A model generated the notes under the pieces. The model saw only the letters and a program-made list of their open reading frames with translations, was not told where the DNA came from and ran no database searches. Below, piece after piece: positions 8,692-17,790 of a stretch of DNA of 64,000 bases; within the stretch, counting starts at the first letter, position 1, and each line of letters opens with the position of its first letter. The stretch is from an uncultured Lachnospiraceae bacterium (GTDB lineage Bacteria > Bacillota > Clostridia > Lachnospirales > Lachnospiraceae), in the NCBI GenBank assembly GCA_910578335.1, contig CAJTPU010000005.1, forward strand, positions 62,001 to 126,000, written 5' to 3'. The translations under genes were made by a program, and so were the position numbers.

Positions 8692-9720
8692 TTACACTGC
8701 CTCTGCAAAGAACATAGCCAGATCATCCGCTGTCTTTTTCATATCAGCGGCCATAAGACCCTCGATGAACTCAGAATGAGTCCCAGGCTCTCCCGGATAG
8801 CTCAGAACCGGAAGGATATTGCCATTCCCCAGCATATCCCATGTGAAGATATAACCAGCAGAAGGCTCGTCAATGGACGGAGTATCTGTCGCATAAGCAA
8901 GCAGGAAAGCATTGGGATCACCGATGTACTCCATCTTTGCGTCCTGCCCCAGCTGTGCCTTATTCATGATAGACCTCTGCACCGTAATTCTGTCAATCTC
9001 GAAAAGCTGTGCCAGCACATTCAGCGTAACAGATGCCGGATTCGCCGTAGAGCCGCCGTATTTCACCCTTTCCAGGATTGCCGGATGTCTCTTCAATGCG
9101 TTAAACACATTGACACCCAGCGCCAGTCTGTTCGGCATACGTCCGGTGGTTTCTTCCATTTCTGTTTTCTTATCATCCACAAAGGACACCGGATCAGAAT
9201 TGGCATTACTGAACTTGATGAACTGCTCGGATGTGGGATTGGTAGAGTCCACACCAGTATACTCCTGGTTCCACACACCCTTCTTGAAGAATTTTCTGGC
9301 AAACCATGCGTCCTGATGGATATTCGCCTGCCCAGCCATAGTCTTTGTTCTCTGCTGCTTCGGGTCTGCTACCCTGGGTCCCATTCTGCGGTTGAGGTCT
9401 GTCTGTCTGATCTGGTCGATACCCATAATCATCTGATCCACCACACAGGCATAGGTCTCTGTATGCTCGGAAAGCACTGCCGGATCAACCTTGCCGTATG
9501 CCGGCTTTCTGTGCCAGTTGTCACGTAGCAAATCCTCCTTGTCAAAAATATAGTAATTATCAGAGGACAGTGAAACCGGACAAATCGGGAAAATCGTCTT
9601 TGCAAAGCTCTTTGCGTCACTCTGGTAGTACGCCAGCGCCATATTGGACAGCGCTGTATGCGGTCTGAAAGCACCCTTCGCAATATCTGCCTGGATGCTT
9701 GCTGCTGTTCTTTTAGCCAT
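8692..9720 (-). CDS. Major capsid protein
   Basis: 342 residues, a usual size for HK97-fold capsid proteins without a delta domain. It is placed between the decoration-like gene and the connectors. N-terminal AFRPHTALSNMALAYYQSD and the internal VFNALKRHPAILERVKYGG match capsid proteins of this Firmicutes phage group, which lack a long N-terminal scaffold and use a separate scaffold protein (10176-11438). The ATG at 9720 has an AGGAGGTAAAG-type ribosome binding site. Confidence 0.85.
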   Translation of the reverse strand: MAKRTAASIQADIAKGAFRPHTALSNMALAYYQSDAKSFAKTIFPICPVSLSSDNYYIFDKEDLLRDNWHRKPAYGKVDPAVLSEHTETYACVVDQMIMGIDQIRQTDLNRRMGPRVADPKQQRTKTMAGQANIHQDAWFARKFFKKGVWNQEYTGVDSTNPTSEQFIKFSNANSDPVSFVDDKKTEMEETTGRMPNRLALGVNVFNALKRHPAILERVKYGGSTANPASVTLNVLAQLFEIDRITVQRSIMNKAQLGQDAKMEYIGDPNAFLLAYATDTPSIDEPSAGYIFTWDMLGNGNILPVLSYPGEPGTHSEFIEGLMAADMKKTADDLAMFFAEAV

Positions 9721-9738
9721 TTTTCTTTACCTCCTGCT

Positions 9739-10158
9739 CTAAGCCTTATACTTGGCAATCTGCACTCTGCAGTATTCGTCTTTTGCTACCGCCGAAAGAG
9801 CGATTCCCACTACATAGTTACCGGCCTCGGCCTTGACGGCCAATCCGTCTGATGCAGTAACTTCATCACCTTTGGCAATTTCGCCACCGGCCAGAATGTA
9901 ACCGATGTCCTTAATCTGGATGTCAACATCCTCACCGGTGCTTACTTTGCCAGACTCCACACCGGAAATATCATTGATTCCAGCCTCGATCAGCGCAACT
10001 CCTACCAGTACCTTGGAACCATCCGTAGCCAGGACAACATTGCCATCCGTATCGTATGTCATGATTCGGTTTCTTACGTCCGCAATGTCTGCCCCGGCCT
10101 GCTCCACAATAGTCACGCTCTGGTTAATCTGTACTCCGTTGAAATTTCTGTTTCCCAC
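9739..10158 (-). CDS. Head decoration-like protein (DUF2190-type)
   Basis: 139 residues, beta-rich with repeated GDEVTASDG and VGIALSAVAKDE segments. This is the pattern of DUF2190-type capsid accessory proteins encoded next to the capsid gene in many phages. It probably binds the outer capsid surface. The assignment rests on gene position and sequence style. Confidence 0.65.
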   Translation of the reverse strand: MGNRNFNGVQINQSVTIVEQAGADIADVRNRIMTYDTDGNVVLATDGSKVLVGVALIEAGINDISGVESGKVSTGEDVDIQIKDIGYILAGGEIAKGDEVTASDGLAVKAEAGNYVVGIALSAVAKDEYCRVQIAKYKA

Positions 10159-10175
10159 TTTCTTATCCTCCTTCC

Positions 10176-11438
10176 TTAGAATCCTGCCTCAGCCTCATAT
10201 TCATCCATCAGCTCCGGATTATCTTCCCATGCCTTTGCCATTGCAGAGGCATAGTCCAGGGAAGAATCTTTCTCCATGTACCCCTTCGCAATAGCCTCTA
10301 CTTTCGCCTCGGCTGCTCCTACTGTACCGGAACCATGGCCGGACTTGCCGATCTCAGAAAATGCACCAGACTTTTCAACTGTCGCTACAGCCTGGTCCAG
10401 TACGGCGATCATATCATTGTATGCAGTTCCTCCCGCCGCCCTGAGACTCTTGAACAAAGGAACCAGTTCATCCTCTTTCTTGCCGATGATTGCATATTTC
10501 TTCGCCACCTCGGTAAGCTCCCTGGCCTCTGCATCCTCACGGAATTTCTTCAAACCTTCCAGCTCTGCCCTTACTGCAGGATGCAGGCCCTTGTAAATGC
10601 TGTCGGGTTCTTCTGTGGTCGCTGTGGCATCAGCTGCCGGCTGAGTCACGGACTTGGTAACTGTCGGTTCTGCAGGTGCAGGAGCCGGTGTTGTCTCTGT
10701 GCCGCTGGTCTCCGGAACGGTTTCATCATCCGTACCGTAACGCTTTTCGATGCTCTCCAGGAAAGCTCTCTCCGCATCTGTCAGTTTGCTCTTGTCAATT
10801 TTCATTTCCTCTTCGTCTCCTTTCGGGTTTTCATTATCGTCTGATTCATCTTCCTCAGACTCTTCCTCTGATTTAGCATCTTTGCTGGCCTTTTCGATTG
10901 ACTCATTCAGCCTTGCCACTGCCGCTTTCATAATCTCCAGGTCTGCCTCCGATACCTCTTCATTCTTCCTTACAACGCTGGCTGCCTTGCCGCTGGACCA
11001 CTTTGAAATGGACTCCTGCACTACTGCATAAAACTCGTCAAGGCTCTCCTGCATTGCTGTCGCTGTGCCGGTGCTGTCCATATCTTCATCGTTCAGAATC
11101 GAACAGAGGGAGGACTGCAATGCATAACAGACGTCCCACATTTCATCAGCTATCTTTCCGTTATTTACAGCATTGATTCTTTCCGTGAAACTCATGGAAG
11201 AACCTTTCTGTATTTCGTCTATCGCACTGTCGATTTCACTCTGGTCCATACCAGCTGCTTTGCCGATAAAGCCGAACAGCCTTTTCAGTATGTTTCCAGA
11301 TTCTTTCTTTTCATCCTCTTCTGTGGCCTGCCCCACCCCATCTTTTCGCTTTATCATTCCGATGTGGGCATCCGGATTAGCACCTTCATCTACAAAATCT
11401 ACTTTCTTGATTCTGAGATTTTTAAGTTTTGTTGCCAC
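10176..11438 (-). CDS. Putative capsid scaffold protein
   Basis: The start is set at the GTG at 11438, which follows AAAGGAGG with a spacing of about 7. The open frame extends further upstream without a ribosome binding site. The 420-residue protein begins with a short conserved module, KNLRIKKVDFVDEGANPDAH, found at the N-terminus of scaffold proteins in PBSX-like phages. A long, very acidic, helical and Pro/Thr-rich linker follows, then a helical C-terminal third. This architecture fits an internal scaffold removed by the protease encoded just upstream. Confidence 0.7.
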   Translation of the reverse strand: MATKLKNLRIKKVDFVDEGANPDAHIGMIKRKDGVGQATEEDEKKESGNILKRLFGFIGKAAGMDQSEIDSAIDEIQKGSSMSFTERINAVNNGKIADEMWDVCYALQSSLCSILNDEDMDSTGTATAMQESLDEFYAVVQESISKWSSGKAASVVRKNEEVSEADLEIMKAAVARLNESIEKASKDAKSEEESEEDESDDNENPKGDEEEMKIDKSKLTDAERAFLESIEKRYGTDDETVPETSGTETTPAPAPAEPTVTKSVTQPAADATATTEEPDSIYKGLHPAVRAELEGLKKFREDAEARELTEVAKKYAIIGKKEDELVPLFKSLRAAGGTAYNDMIAVLDQAVATVEKSGAFSEIGKSGHGSGTVGAAEAKVEAIAKGYMEKDSSLDYASAMAKAWEDNPELMDEYEAEAGF

Positions 11439-11516
11439 TTTGCCGCCTCCTTTCCATGGATTTATAAAACAAATGGCACCCTTTCCGGATGCCGCTTGAT
11501 TTATCAAAAATATGTG

Positions 11517-11549
11517 CTACCTATGCCCTTTTTACGGTTTCATAGGTAG
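11517..11549 (-). other. Intercistronic hairpin between protease and scaffold genes
   Basis: A perfect 9-bp inverted repeat (CTACCTATG at 11517-11525, CATAGGTAG at 11541-11549) encloses a 15-base loop in the 155-base gap between the two genes. It lacks a following U tract in either direction. It may tune or protect the downstream scaffold/capsid mRNA rather than end transcription. That function is inferred. Confidence 0.5.
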
Positions 11550-11593
11550 GATTATAAGGTTTGAGCTACTGAAAAACGCAATACACCCCATTT

Positions 11594-12052
11594 CTATACG
11601 GTGTTTTCTTCCTCAACCTCCACTCTTTCCGCCTCTCCCTCAATAGAGAACATCGGGTAAGTGCCATCTTTTACCTTTTTCCATACATCTTCATCAAGGA
11701 CTTTGAACCCAATCCACCAACCAACCGGGAGAGTTCCTACCGGAATACCCATGACCTGCATTTTTTCTTCCGTAAAGACAACGCTCTCTATGAGGACAGC
11801 GACACCGCCTCTTTCGTGCATTTCTCCGCCATCTCCATACAACCTAACATATTCATAAGCTGCAGACTCCAGCTCTTCCGGTTCGATAATGTCACCTTGC
11901 CAGTCCTCAATCAATTCTCCGTCAACTCTCATGGACACATTCGCCCATCCAAAGGCAAGCATTTTTTCATCATCAGATTTCATAATCTTAAACCGGCCCT
12001 TTATGACGTTATCTGAGATTGACTTCTCAATCAGTTCTGAAAACTTCTTCAT
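11594..12052 (-). CDS. XkdF-like prohead serine protease
   Basis: 152 residues, matching the compact XkdF family of phage maturation proteases. The strand VLIESVVFTEE, the GDGGEMHERG segment with a His, and TYPMFSIEGEAERV, with the presumed catalytic Ser, are the family landmarks. It would cleave scaffold and capsid N-termini. It lies between the minor head protein and scaffold genes, which is the standard order. Confidence 0.8.
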   Translation of the reverse strand: MKKFSELIEKSISDNVIKGRFKIMKSDDEKMLAFGWANVSMRVDGELIEDWQGDIIEPEELESAAYEYVRLYGDGGEMHERGGVAVLIESVVFTEEKMQVMGIPVGTLPVGWWIGFKVLDEDVWKKVKDGTYPMFSIEGEAERVEVEEENTV

Positions 12053-12056
12053 TCCC

Positions 12057-13013
12057 TCACTTCCTTCCGCTGTATGGTGTTTCCTCTATATACTCGATTG
12101 CACAGGCGCATTTGGGGTGTGCCGGTGGCAATAACTTATGCCCTCTGAAAAGCACTCTGCCCTTGAAGTCAAACTCTGCGTCCATATCAATCTCTGTCCC
12201 CTCCAGGGATGCACAGATTTCACAAACAGCATCATCGCCGGATGTACTCCACCTTTTTTTCACAATCCCCAGATATCCTTCTGCCTGGGCCTGCCGGATT
12301 CCTTCGTCAGCTCCCCGGTTATACGCAAAAGCGCTCTCGGTCTGGGCAATTGTGAAGGCTCTCTCCCTATGCTGCCTCTCCGCATATTTCATTGCCGCAT
12401 CTCTTGCCTTTTTCCGGATGCTCTCAATCTTCATTCGGGGATGCTCTTTTCTGAGGTTAGCCACTATGTTGTCATAGTATCTTGCATTTGCCTTTGCCTG
12501 CCCTTCGGTAAGACCGATACAGGGACGAATCAGCCTCGCCAGTTCATCCACTGTATGCCCCTCTCTCATTTTCTTCGTAAGAAGAGCGGCAATAGCGTCC
12601 TGCTGCTCTTGGGTGCATACCGTGACAAAATTGGCGCCACGCTCTTTCAGCCAGTCGAATATACCGGGTGTCTGCGTATTAAACTCAAAAGCAAGGCCAT
12701 CAAGGATTGGCTGTCCCTTTGGTCCTGCCTCTATTGCCTTCGTCCACATATTGTTCAGCCTATCGGCTACCAGTATGGAGTAATCCTGCCGCCATAGTTC
12801 CAGAGTTTCAGTAGTAAGAGCGCCATCAAGCACCGCCTGTCTGAGTTCCTGGTAGGTAATTGCGTCCTGCTGATCCTTCCAGAATCCGCATAGGATTTCA
12901 ACCGGATCGTCGCACTCGCTTTCCAGATACGCTTCAAGCCTTCGTAGGACCTCTTGGCCGTTTTTTGTCTTTACCTTCCGTACACGTCTGGCCGGAACGA
13001 TTCTTATTGACAT
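12057..13013 (-). CDS. Minor head protein, SPP1 gp7 / Mu F-like
   Basis: 318 residues from the ATG at 13013, which has AAGGAG eight bases upstream. The C-terminal domain holds the SPP1 gp7 signature: AFTIAQTESAFAYNRG, then CEICASLEG and LPPAHPKCACAIEY, with four Cys/His likely to bind zinc. Such proteins bind the portal and are packaged with DNA in small copy number. The first ~80 bases overlap the 3' end of the portal gene in another frame, a longer overlap than usual. Confidence 0.88.
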   Translation of the reverse strand: MSIRIVPARRVRKVKTKNGQEVLRRLEAYLESECDDPVEILCGFWKDQQDAITYQELRQAVLDGALTTETLELWRQDYSILVADRLNNMWTKAIEAGPKGQPILDGLAFEFNTQTPGIFDWLKERGANFVTVCTQEQQDAIAALLTKKMREGHTVDELARLIRPCIGLTEGQAKANARYYDNIVANLRKEHPRMKIESIRKKARDAAMKYAERQHRERAFTIAQTESAFAYNRGADEGIRQAQAEGYLGIVKKRWSTSGDDAVCEICASLEGTEIDMDAEFDFKGRVLFRGHKLLPPAHPKCACAIEYIEETPYSGRK

Positions 13014-14415
13014 GGACAGCACTCCTTCCTAGCCGCTTTTTGGCCTCTTCTGCTTTTTCCTCCGGGATTTCCTCGCCTTCCTCGCTTGATTCTGTGCCTG
13101 CGGCTGTTTCCGGCTCTGGCGGCTGGTTCTGTTCCTGCTGTTCCTGCCGTGTACGGTCAAGTTCCCTGGTATCGGAGGTCCTTTCCGGAAGATGCCCAAC
13201 CTGCCGGATATAATCCTCCAGACCATCATCCGGCACCAAAACACCGATTCCTGTCATATCTTTGATGAATGCCGCAACCTTCGTGATGTCTGCATCCTCA
13301 ATGTCTCCATGCGTCATTTTGGGGTATTCCGTAATTCCGGCAAAATGCTGGCCGTTAATATCTATCAGCGATGGTATGCCCTGGCTATTGAACGTCTCAC
13401 AAATAATATCCAGAAACGCTCCTATAGCAACTGCAAACAACTCCGTCTTGTCAGAACTCAGCGCCCAACTTCCTGTCTTGTCATGGCCCAGAAAAATAAA
13501 ATCCGCTAATACCGTCATGGCAATTCTGGTATCGTAGCGGTTGATAATTGAATTAGTATCAAATTGTCTGGTTCCGCCAGAGCTAAGAAGTTCCAGCTTG
13601 TAACCAGCTGGAAGGACAACGCCCTCCATTTCATCCCTTCGGATGTTTCTGACTATGCTTTCCAATCCGGATACAATCTCAGCGTTCTCTGGAATGTTTT
13701 TGTCCCATAGGTCTGTACCCTCTGGCCCATATATTACCGGAAGGCCAGCCAGGTCTCTCTCGATGCCTATTCCCTCAATCTCCTGGATTCTCCGTTTGAA
13801 GTACCAGGATCGGTACGCATTTCTCAGGATGCTCCTTCCCTCTGGATTGTTCTTGCGGCTTTTCGTCCGGAAGAGCAATGCCTTTTCCATGGGAATCGTG
13901 AACGTCCCAAAGTCTGGAGGTGGCATCTGAGTCATTCCCAGCAAATTGTCCTCATTGTCATATTCCCACTGATAAAGAGTTTCCTGCGCCCTTATCGGAA
14001 GTTTCTTCCATCCAATCAGACCATCGTTGAACTTGCTCTTTGTCCGTGAGTCTTTCGTATTCCCCATGCGCCGCTTATACACAATTTCGTGAAAGCTCCA
14101 GCCATAGGTGAGGAAAGACAGAATTTCCGATATGGTGTCAATCCATGTGTCCTGCATATCATTCATGCAGCTCTCCACAAATTCAGCAGCCTCTTTATCC
14201 TTTGCAGTATCTCCACCGGGTTCAATATTCCAGTCGCATTGCCTCACCAGCATTTCAATCGCAAAAAGGATAGCGCCCACTATATCGTCATTCTCAGACA
14301 TTTCCCGGTAGACTTCTATCCCTCTTTTTCCTCTCAACTCATGCAGGAACTCTTCATAAATCGTCCCGCCATACCGCCGCTGTCCTATGCGCCCGATTTC
14401 TTTGCCACTAGCCAT
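12934..14415 (-). CDS. Phage portal protein (Mu gp29 / DUF935 type)
   Basis: 493 residues. N-terminal EVYREMSENDDIVGAILFAI, the central GWSFHEIVYKRR and RSILRNAYRSWYFKRRIQEI, and LADFIFLGHDKTGSWALSS are typical of the portal family used by Mu-like and PBSX-like phages. The last ~90 residues are Gln/Glu/Pro- and Lys-rich and probably disordered. The portal ring is the DNA entry and exit vertex. It follows the large terminase gene by 11 bases. Confidence 0.9.
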   Translation of the reverse strand: MASGKEIGRIGQRRYGGTIYEEFLHELRGKRGIEVYREMSENDDIVGAILFAIEMLVRQCDWNIEPGGDTAKDKEAAEFVESCMNDMQDTWIDTISEILSFLTYGWSFHEIVYKRRMGNTKDSRTKSKFNDGLIGWKKLPIRAQETLYQWEYDNEDNLLGMTQMPPPDFGTFTIPMEKALLFRTKSRKNNPEGRSILRNAYRSWYFKRRIQEIEGIGIERDLAGLPVIYGPEGTDLWDKNIPENAEIVSGLESIVRNIRRDEMEGVVLPAGYKLELLSSGGTRQFDTNSIINRYDTRIAMTVLADFIFLGHDKTGSWALSSDKTELFAVAIGAFLDIICETFNSQGIPSLIDINGQHFAGITEYPKMTHGDIEDADITKVAAFIKDMTGIGVLVPDDGLEDYIRQVGHLPERTSDTRELDRTRQEQQEQNQPPEPETAAGTESSEEGEEIPEEKAEEAKKRLGRSAVHVNKNRSGQTCTEGKDKKRPRGPTKA

Positions 14416-14426
14416 CTGTTCTCACC

Positions 14427-15875
14427 TCACTTTCTCCAATAACTGCTCTTTCCTAAACTGCTTTCTACTGGCGGTGCCGAATATGTTGCCCCACTCTCTA
14501 TCTCATTGAATGCAGAACTGCTACCATCCACCATATCCTTGAATTTTGACTGCGGGAAATTCTCCATCTGATTGAAATACATTTCATTCCAGTCTGCAAT
14601 CAGCACATCCACATTCCCTTTATCCATTCCTTCCAGACCGAGCCATTGTGCTGAAAGAGGCTCTGCCCTTGTAATCTTGTCGCCGGACTCTGGCAGTATC
14701 TTCACAGTAAATCCAGACAAAAGTTTCAAGTAACTTTGCGCCTGGTCCTTTCCTGCCTGGCCTGGGTCCTGGGGAAGTCTCGTTATTACTCTTCCATGCT
14801 TTGCCCTATCAGTTATGCAGGTCATTTTGATTAACTCCCTTACCTCTGCTGAATCACAGCGGCGATTGATAACATCGGCTATTATGTATCGGCCATTCTT
14901 TCGCTTACCGATCAGCACACCCGCCGTATATGCAGGCTCACCGTCCTCGTCCTCTGAGGTTGCTGCCAAGTCCCAGCCTCTCGCCCAGAGGATCACATCC
15001 GTAGGTAGTGCCTCCAGCATATTAACTTTGGTCTTCTTGAACATCAGTCCTGCCGCCGCTTTTATTTTCCAGTTTCCATACAGCAATCGCTCTCTTTCCA
15101 CAAGGGCCAGGGCGAGCAGATTTGCCATGTAGCCGGGGTCGTTTTTCATCAAAATCTTATTATCCTGCAGTGTGCTGGCAATGAACGTAACACTCTTTGC
15201 CATAATCACGGCCTTTTCATAATCCATGCCGTTCTCTATCGCCGCATTAACGGCCTCTTCCTTAGTGCCAAACCAGTAGATTACCTCATTCAGACGTACC
15301 ATCCACCTTACTTTTCCGGATCGGTCTGCGATTGGATATCCTGTCTCCTGGTCTATCCACCACTTTATGAACTCAGCTACCCACGAATCAGCGTCCGGAT
15401 TGCAGGTCGCCCTCACATACGGAGATATGCCGGAATCTGTCCGGTTTCTGGATAGCATATAGAAAAACTGATACTCGCTGAAATGTGTCAGCTCGTCAAA
15501 CCCTATCATTGTTACCTGGGAGCCTTGCCATGAGAGGCAATCTTCATCACTTCCCAGGTGTGCAAAATTGACCGATGCACCACTCGGAAATATCCAGTGT
15601 AGTTTTGGTGTCTTTAACGGATAACAACCTTTCACGTAGCTGTAAATCTTTTTACTGCTGTCCCATAAACCACCTGGAGAAGTCACCTGGGTATAATCCC
15701 TACGGAAGATAACCGCATTGAAATTCTTATTGTTCTTATGCCTCAGAGCCTCCAAAAGCAATCCGAAGGTTTTTCCCCCTCCGGCAGCTCCACCATATAT
15801 GCAAATATCTGCAGGTGTGGCAAGGAACATTTCTTGCGGGCCTTTCTGCGGCGCCAAAATGATTTTCGTACTCAT
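14427..15875 (-). CDS. terL: Terminase large subunit
   Basis: 482 residues, the usual size. The ATPase domain contains Walker A GGAAGGGKT (about residues 28-36), a Walker B-type strand with acidic pair VTMIGFDELTHF (about 145-156), and the coupling motif ATCNPD. The nuclease half has the RNase H-like acidic strand ILWARGWDLAAT and the later DMVDGSSSAFNE. It powers packaging and cuts concatemers. The start overlaps the small terminase stop by 4 bases. Confidence 0.95.
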   Translation of the reverse strand: MSTKIILAPQKGPQEMFLATPADICIYGGAAGGGKTFGLLLEALRHKNNKNFNAVIFRRDYTQVTSPGGLWDSSKKIYSYVKGCYPLKTPKLHWIFPSGASVNFAHLGSDEDCLSWQGSQVTMIGFDELTHFSEYQFFYMLSRNRTDSGISPYVRATCNPDADSWVAEFIKWWIDQETGYPIADRSGKVRWMVRLNEVIYWFGTKEEAVNAAIENGMDYEKAVIMAKSVTFIASTLQDNKILMKNDPGYMANLLALALVERERLLYGNWKIKAAAGLMFKKTKVNMLEALPTDVILWARGWDLAATSEDEDGEPAYTAGVLIGKRKNGRYIIADVINRRCDSAEVRELIKMTCITDRAKHGRVITRLPQDPGQAGKDQAQSYLKLLSGFTVKILPESGDKITRAEPLSAQWLGLEGMDKGNVDVLIADWNEMYFNQMENFPQSKFKDMVDGSSSAFNEIESGATYSAPPVESSLGKSSYWRK

Positions 15876-16336
15876 TCATCATCCCTCCCGTTGTCCGGAA
15901 GATAAATCTGAACTTCCGTGTCACCATCGCCTCCAGACTGGATGTAATCCTGCGGTCTATCCTGCCAGCGCTCCCTCTGCCTGTTTTTCAACCAGAAACA
16001 TTGAGCCGCCACACTTGGCTGGACGTGTTTCTTTGTAGTCTCTACTCTGACAGGCTTCACCTTACCGTCTTTGTCTACCTCGACAATTTTCTTTTCCTCG
16101 GTGTATTCGTAGCCGGTTGCCATCTTATACAGGCTCCGGATTACCTTTGCGTCCGAAACAGCTTTCCCTTCTGCCAGTGCCTTGCCAAATGATTCGTGGT
16201 CCTTGGCCCAGCGGAGAATGGTTCGTTTCGAGACACCCATTGCTTCGGCTATCTCTTCATTGGTGGCACCCATTGCGGCCATAGACCACGCCCAATCATC
16301 GTGGTATAGGGCATTGTACTTCGGCTGTGCCGCCAT
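15872..16336 (-). CDS. Terminase small subunit
   Basis: 154 residues. The N-terminal half has a helix-turn-helix: WSMAAMGATNEEIAEAMGVS followed by KRTILRWAKDHESF, the DNA-recognition part of small terminases. The C-terminal helices likely form the oligomer. It ends coupled to the large subunit. Position directly upstream of the large terminase makes the call firm. Confidence 0.88.
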   Translation of the reverse strand: MAAQPKYNALYHDDWAWSMAAMGATNEEIAEAMGVSKRTILRWAKDHESFGKALAEGKAVSDAKVIRSLYKMATGYEYTEEKKIVEVDKDGKVKPVRVETTKKHVQPSVAAQCFWLKNRQRERWQDRPQDYIQSGGDGDTEVQIYLPDNGRDDE

Positions 16337-16344
16337 ACAATTTC

Positions 16345-17265
16345 TTATCTCCCGCTGATATAGTCAGCGCAAAGATACTCGATCAGCTGCCACCTGTTCT
16401 TGCTTGTCACTGTACCTTCTTTCTCCGCTTTCTTGATTGCCTGCTGGATAACCTTGGCGGACTCTCCGGGTACTGCACTGCTGCCGAATAGCTTTGCCAG
16501 ATAGGTCCATTCCTCTTCCTCGTTGAATCCGACTTCATTCATGCGCTCGTTGGCGTTCTGTACCATGGAATGAATTGCCGCCCCAACATTCCGAATGTCC
16601 GTGAACTTCTGGTATTTGCTGAGGGTTTCCACAAAGCTCTTGCACTGCTCGTATGGCGCTACACCGATGATTTCCGATGCTGTTGTTTCCAGGCTCTTTA
16701 TGAGAGTGTCCATATCCTGTACCTGGTGCGGAAGGAACGAAAACGTCACATTCTTAAAATCAAACTGGATTGCAGGCGATAGCATCTTTTCGTACTGCTC
16801 CAGAGGTTCCTCCATGATGTCCTTTCCCACAAAACTCTCGATCATATCATCCACATCAGTAATCATCTTCACGATTTCTCTCAGCGTGCTATCATCATCA
16901 AAGCCGGAGATTGCATTGTGGGCCAGCTGCTTTGCGGCTATCTGGCTCCGTGTCAGACCGGACACATCGACAATCACAACAATCTCTTTCAAGCCTGCTG
17001 CTCTTGCGCTCTTAATCCGGTGATGTCCCGACACAATCTCCAGCTTTCCATCTTTCAGAACTAAAAAAGGCAGGCTCTCCATCTGCCCTCTTTTTGAGAT
17101 ATTGGCTGTCAGCTGATCCTGCATTTCATTCTTCATTACCCTGGCATTGATGTCCTGCTCCTTCACCTTATCAATCTGGACTTTGGCAATCACCAGGCCG
17201 GAACCCATATCATAAATTACTGAACATCCTTCGATTTGGATGCTTTCGCTCTGCTCTTTTGCCAC
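16345..17265 (-). CDS. ParB/Srx-fold nuclease-like phage protein
   Basis: 306 residues from a GTG at 17265 with AAGGAGGG upstream. An ATG at 17286 in the same frame has a weaker site. The N-terminal domain has the ParB-type SGHHRIKSARAAGLKEIVVI core with an upstream helix NISKRGQMESLPFLVLKDG. The rest is helical. Such proteins are common just before the terminase genes in Firmicutes phages. They may act on DNA, possibly with the neighbouring methyltransferase, but their role is not established. It overlaps the 3' part of the interrupted methyltransferase gene by about 49 bases. Confidence 0.75.
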   Translation of the reverse strand: MAKEQSESIQIEGCSVIYDMGSGLVIAKVQIDKVKEQDINARVMKNEMQDQLTANISKRGQMESLPFLVLKDGKLEIVSGHHRIKSARAAGLKEIVVIVDVSGLTRSQIAAKQLAHNAISGFDDDSTLREIVKMITDVDDMIESFVGKDIMEEPLEQYEKMLSPAIQFDFKNVTFSFLPHQVQDMDTLIKSLETTASEIIGVAPYEQCKSFVETLSKYQKFTDIRNVGAAIHSMVQNANERMNEVGFNEEEEWTYLAKLFGSSAVPGESAKVIQQAIKKAEKEGTVTSKNRWQLIEYLCADYISGR

Positions 17266-17557
17266 TGTTTTTCCCTCCTTAGCCATTCGCTCAATGTCTG
17301 CTGCTCTGTCCTTCCATCCACCAGCTCAGCTTCATACGTCAGCTTGTAACCGTTCTGCTTATCCTCCGCTCTGTTCACCAGTTTCATGATGCCTCGTACC
17401 TCTTTGTTTTCTGGGTACTTGGTAAGCATTGCAGTACGCATTTTCACAACCTTCTCCTGCTCAATGTTATCCAGCAGAGTATTCACAAACGCTCTGTTCT
17501 GAGCAAGCATATAGCATAGCCGGCCTATGCGGTACTTCTCATGAGGCACCTTCATCA
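17217..17557 (-). pseudogene. 3' part of the phage adenine methyltransferase gene split by the nested element
   Basis: This is the C-terminal ~112 codons of a gene whose first part lies at 25339-26420. The fragment begins at the 7-bp core TTCATCA and reads MKVPHEKYRIGRLCYMLAQN onward to a Lys/Ser-rich end. In the present arrangement it has no proper start. A TTG at 17585 inside element DNA could open a short product but lacks a clear ribosome binding site. Joining it to the 5' part at the core gives a continuous reading frame of 1416 bases (472 codons). Confidence 0.8.
17551..17557 (+). repeat. Left attachment core of the nested element
   Basis: TTCATCA here and at 25339-25345 flank the element as a direct repeat and mark the point at which the phage gene is broken. 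A 7-bp core is in line with Tn916-family integrases, which use 6-7 bp coupling sequences with little other homology. The core was chosen because recombination there restores the phage reading frame. Confidence 0.7.
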
Positions 17558-17620
17558 ATTCCCACACAGCAAGGGAAAAAGTCAAGGAATATCGGCACTT
17601 TCATCCACCACATTTCATTG

Positions 17621-17640
17621 TCTGGTACAAATCTGGTACA
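17621..17640 (+). repeat. Terminal TGGTAC repeat pair, left copy
   Basis: TCTGGTACAAATCTGGTACA lies 64 bases inside the left end. A near-identical pair occurs in the same orientation at 25211-25230 near the right end. Such terminal direct repeats are probably integrase or excisionase arm-type binding sites. They are not the crossover point, because joining there does not restore the phage gene. Confidence 0.6.
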
Positions 17641-17790
17641 GAATGGAGAAAAAAGCACCCGCCCGCCCCTGCCCCGCCAGAATGACCGTATCCGCCATTT
17701 CCCGGCACAGCCTATCATTTCCCCACTCAACCGCATAAAAAGGTTTCCTGCCCCCGTATTGGCTCCACAAGCATATTATGACTGCTGCCA

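Noticed and set aside
17599..17605. TTTCATC as an alternative left core of the nested element
   Set aside because: Joining there to the right junction gives only about 20 more codons before a stop and leaves the C-terminal phage fragment out of frame. The TTCATCA at 17551 gives a full-length frame.
17621..17640. TGGTAC repeats as the crossover site
   Set aside because: Joining the left and right copies gives a stop codon about seven codons later and keeps an unlikely hydrophobic stretch in the phage protein.
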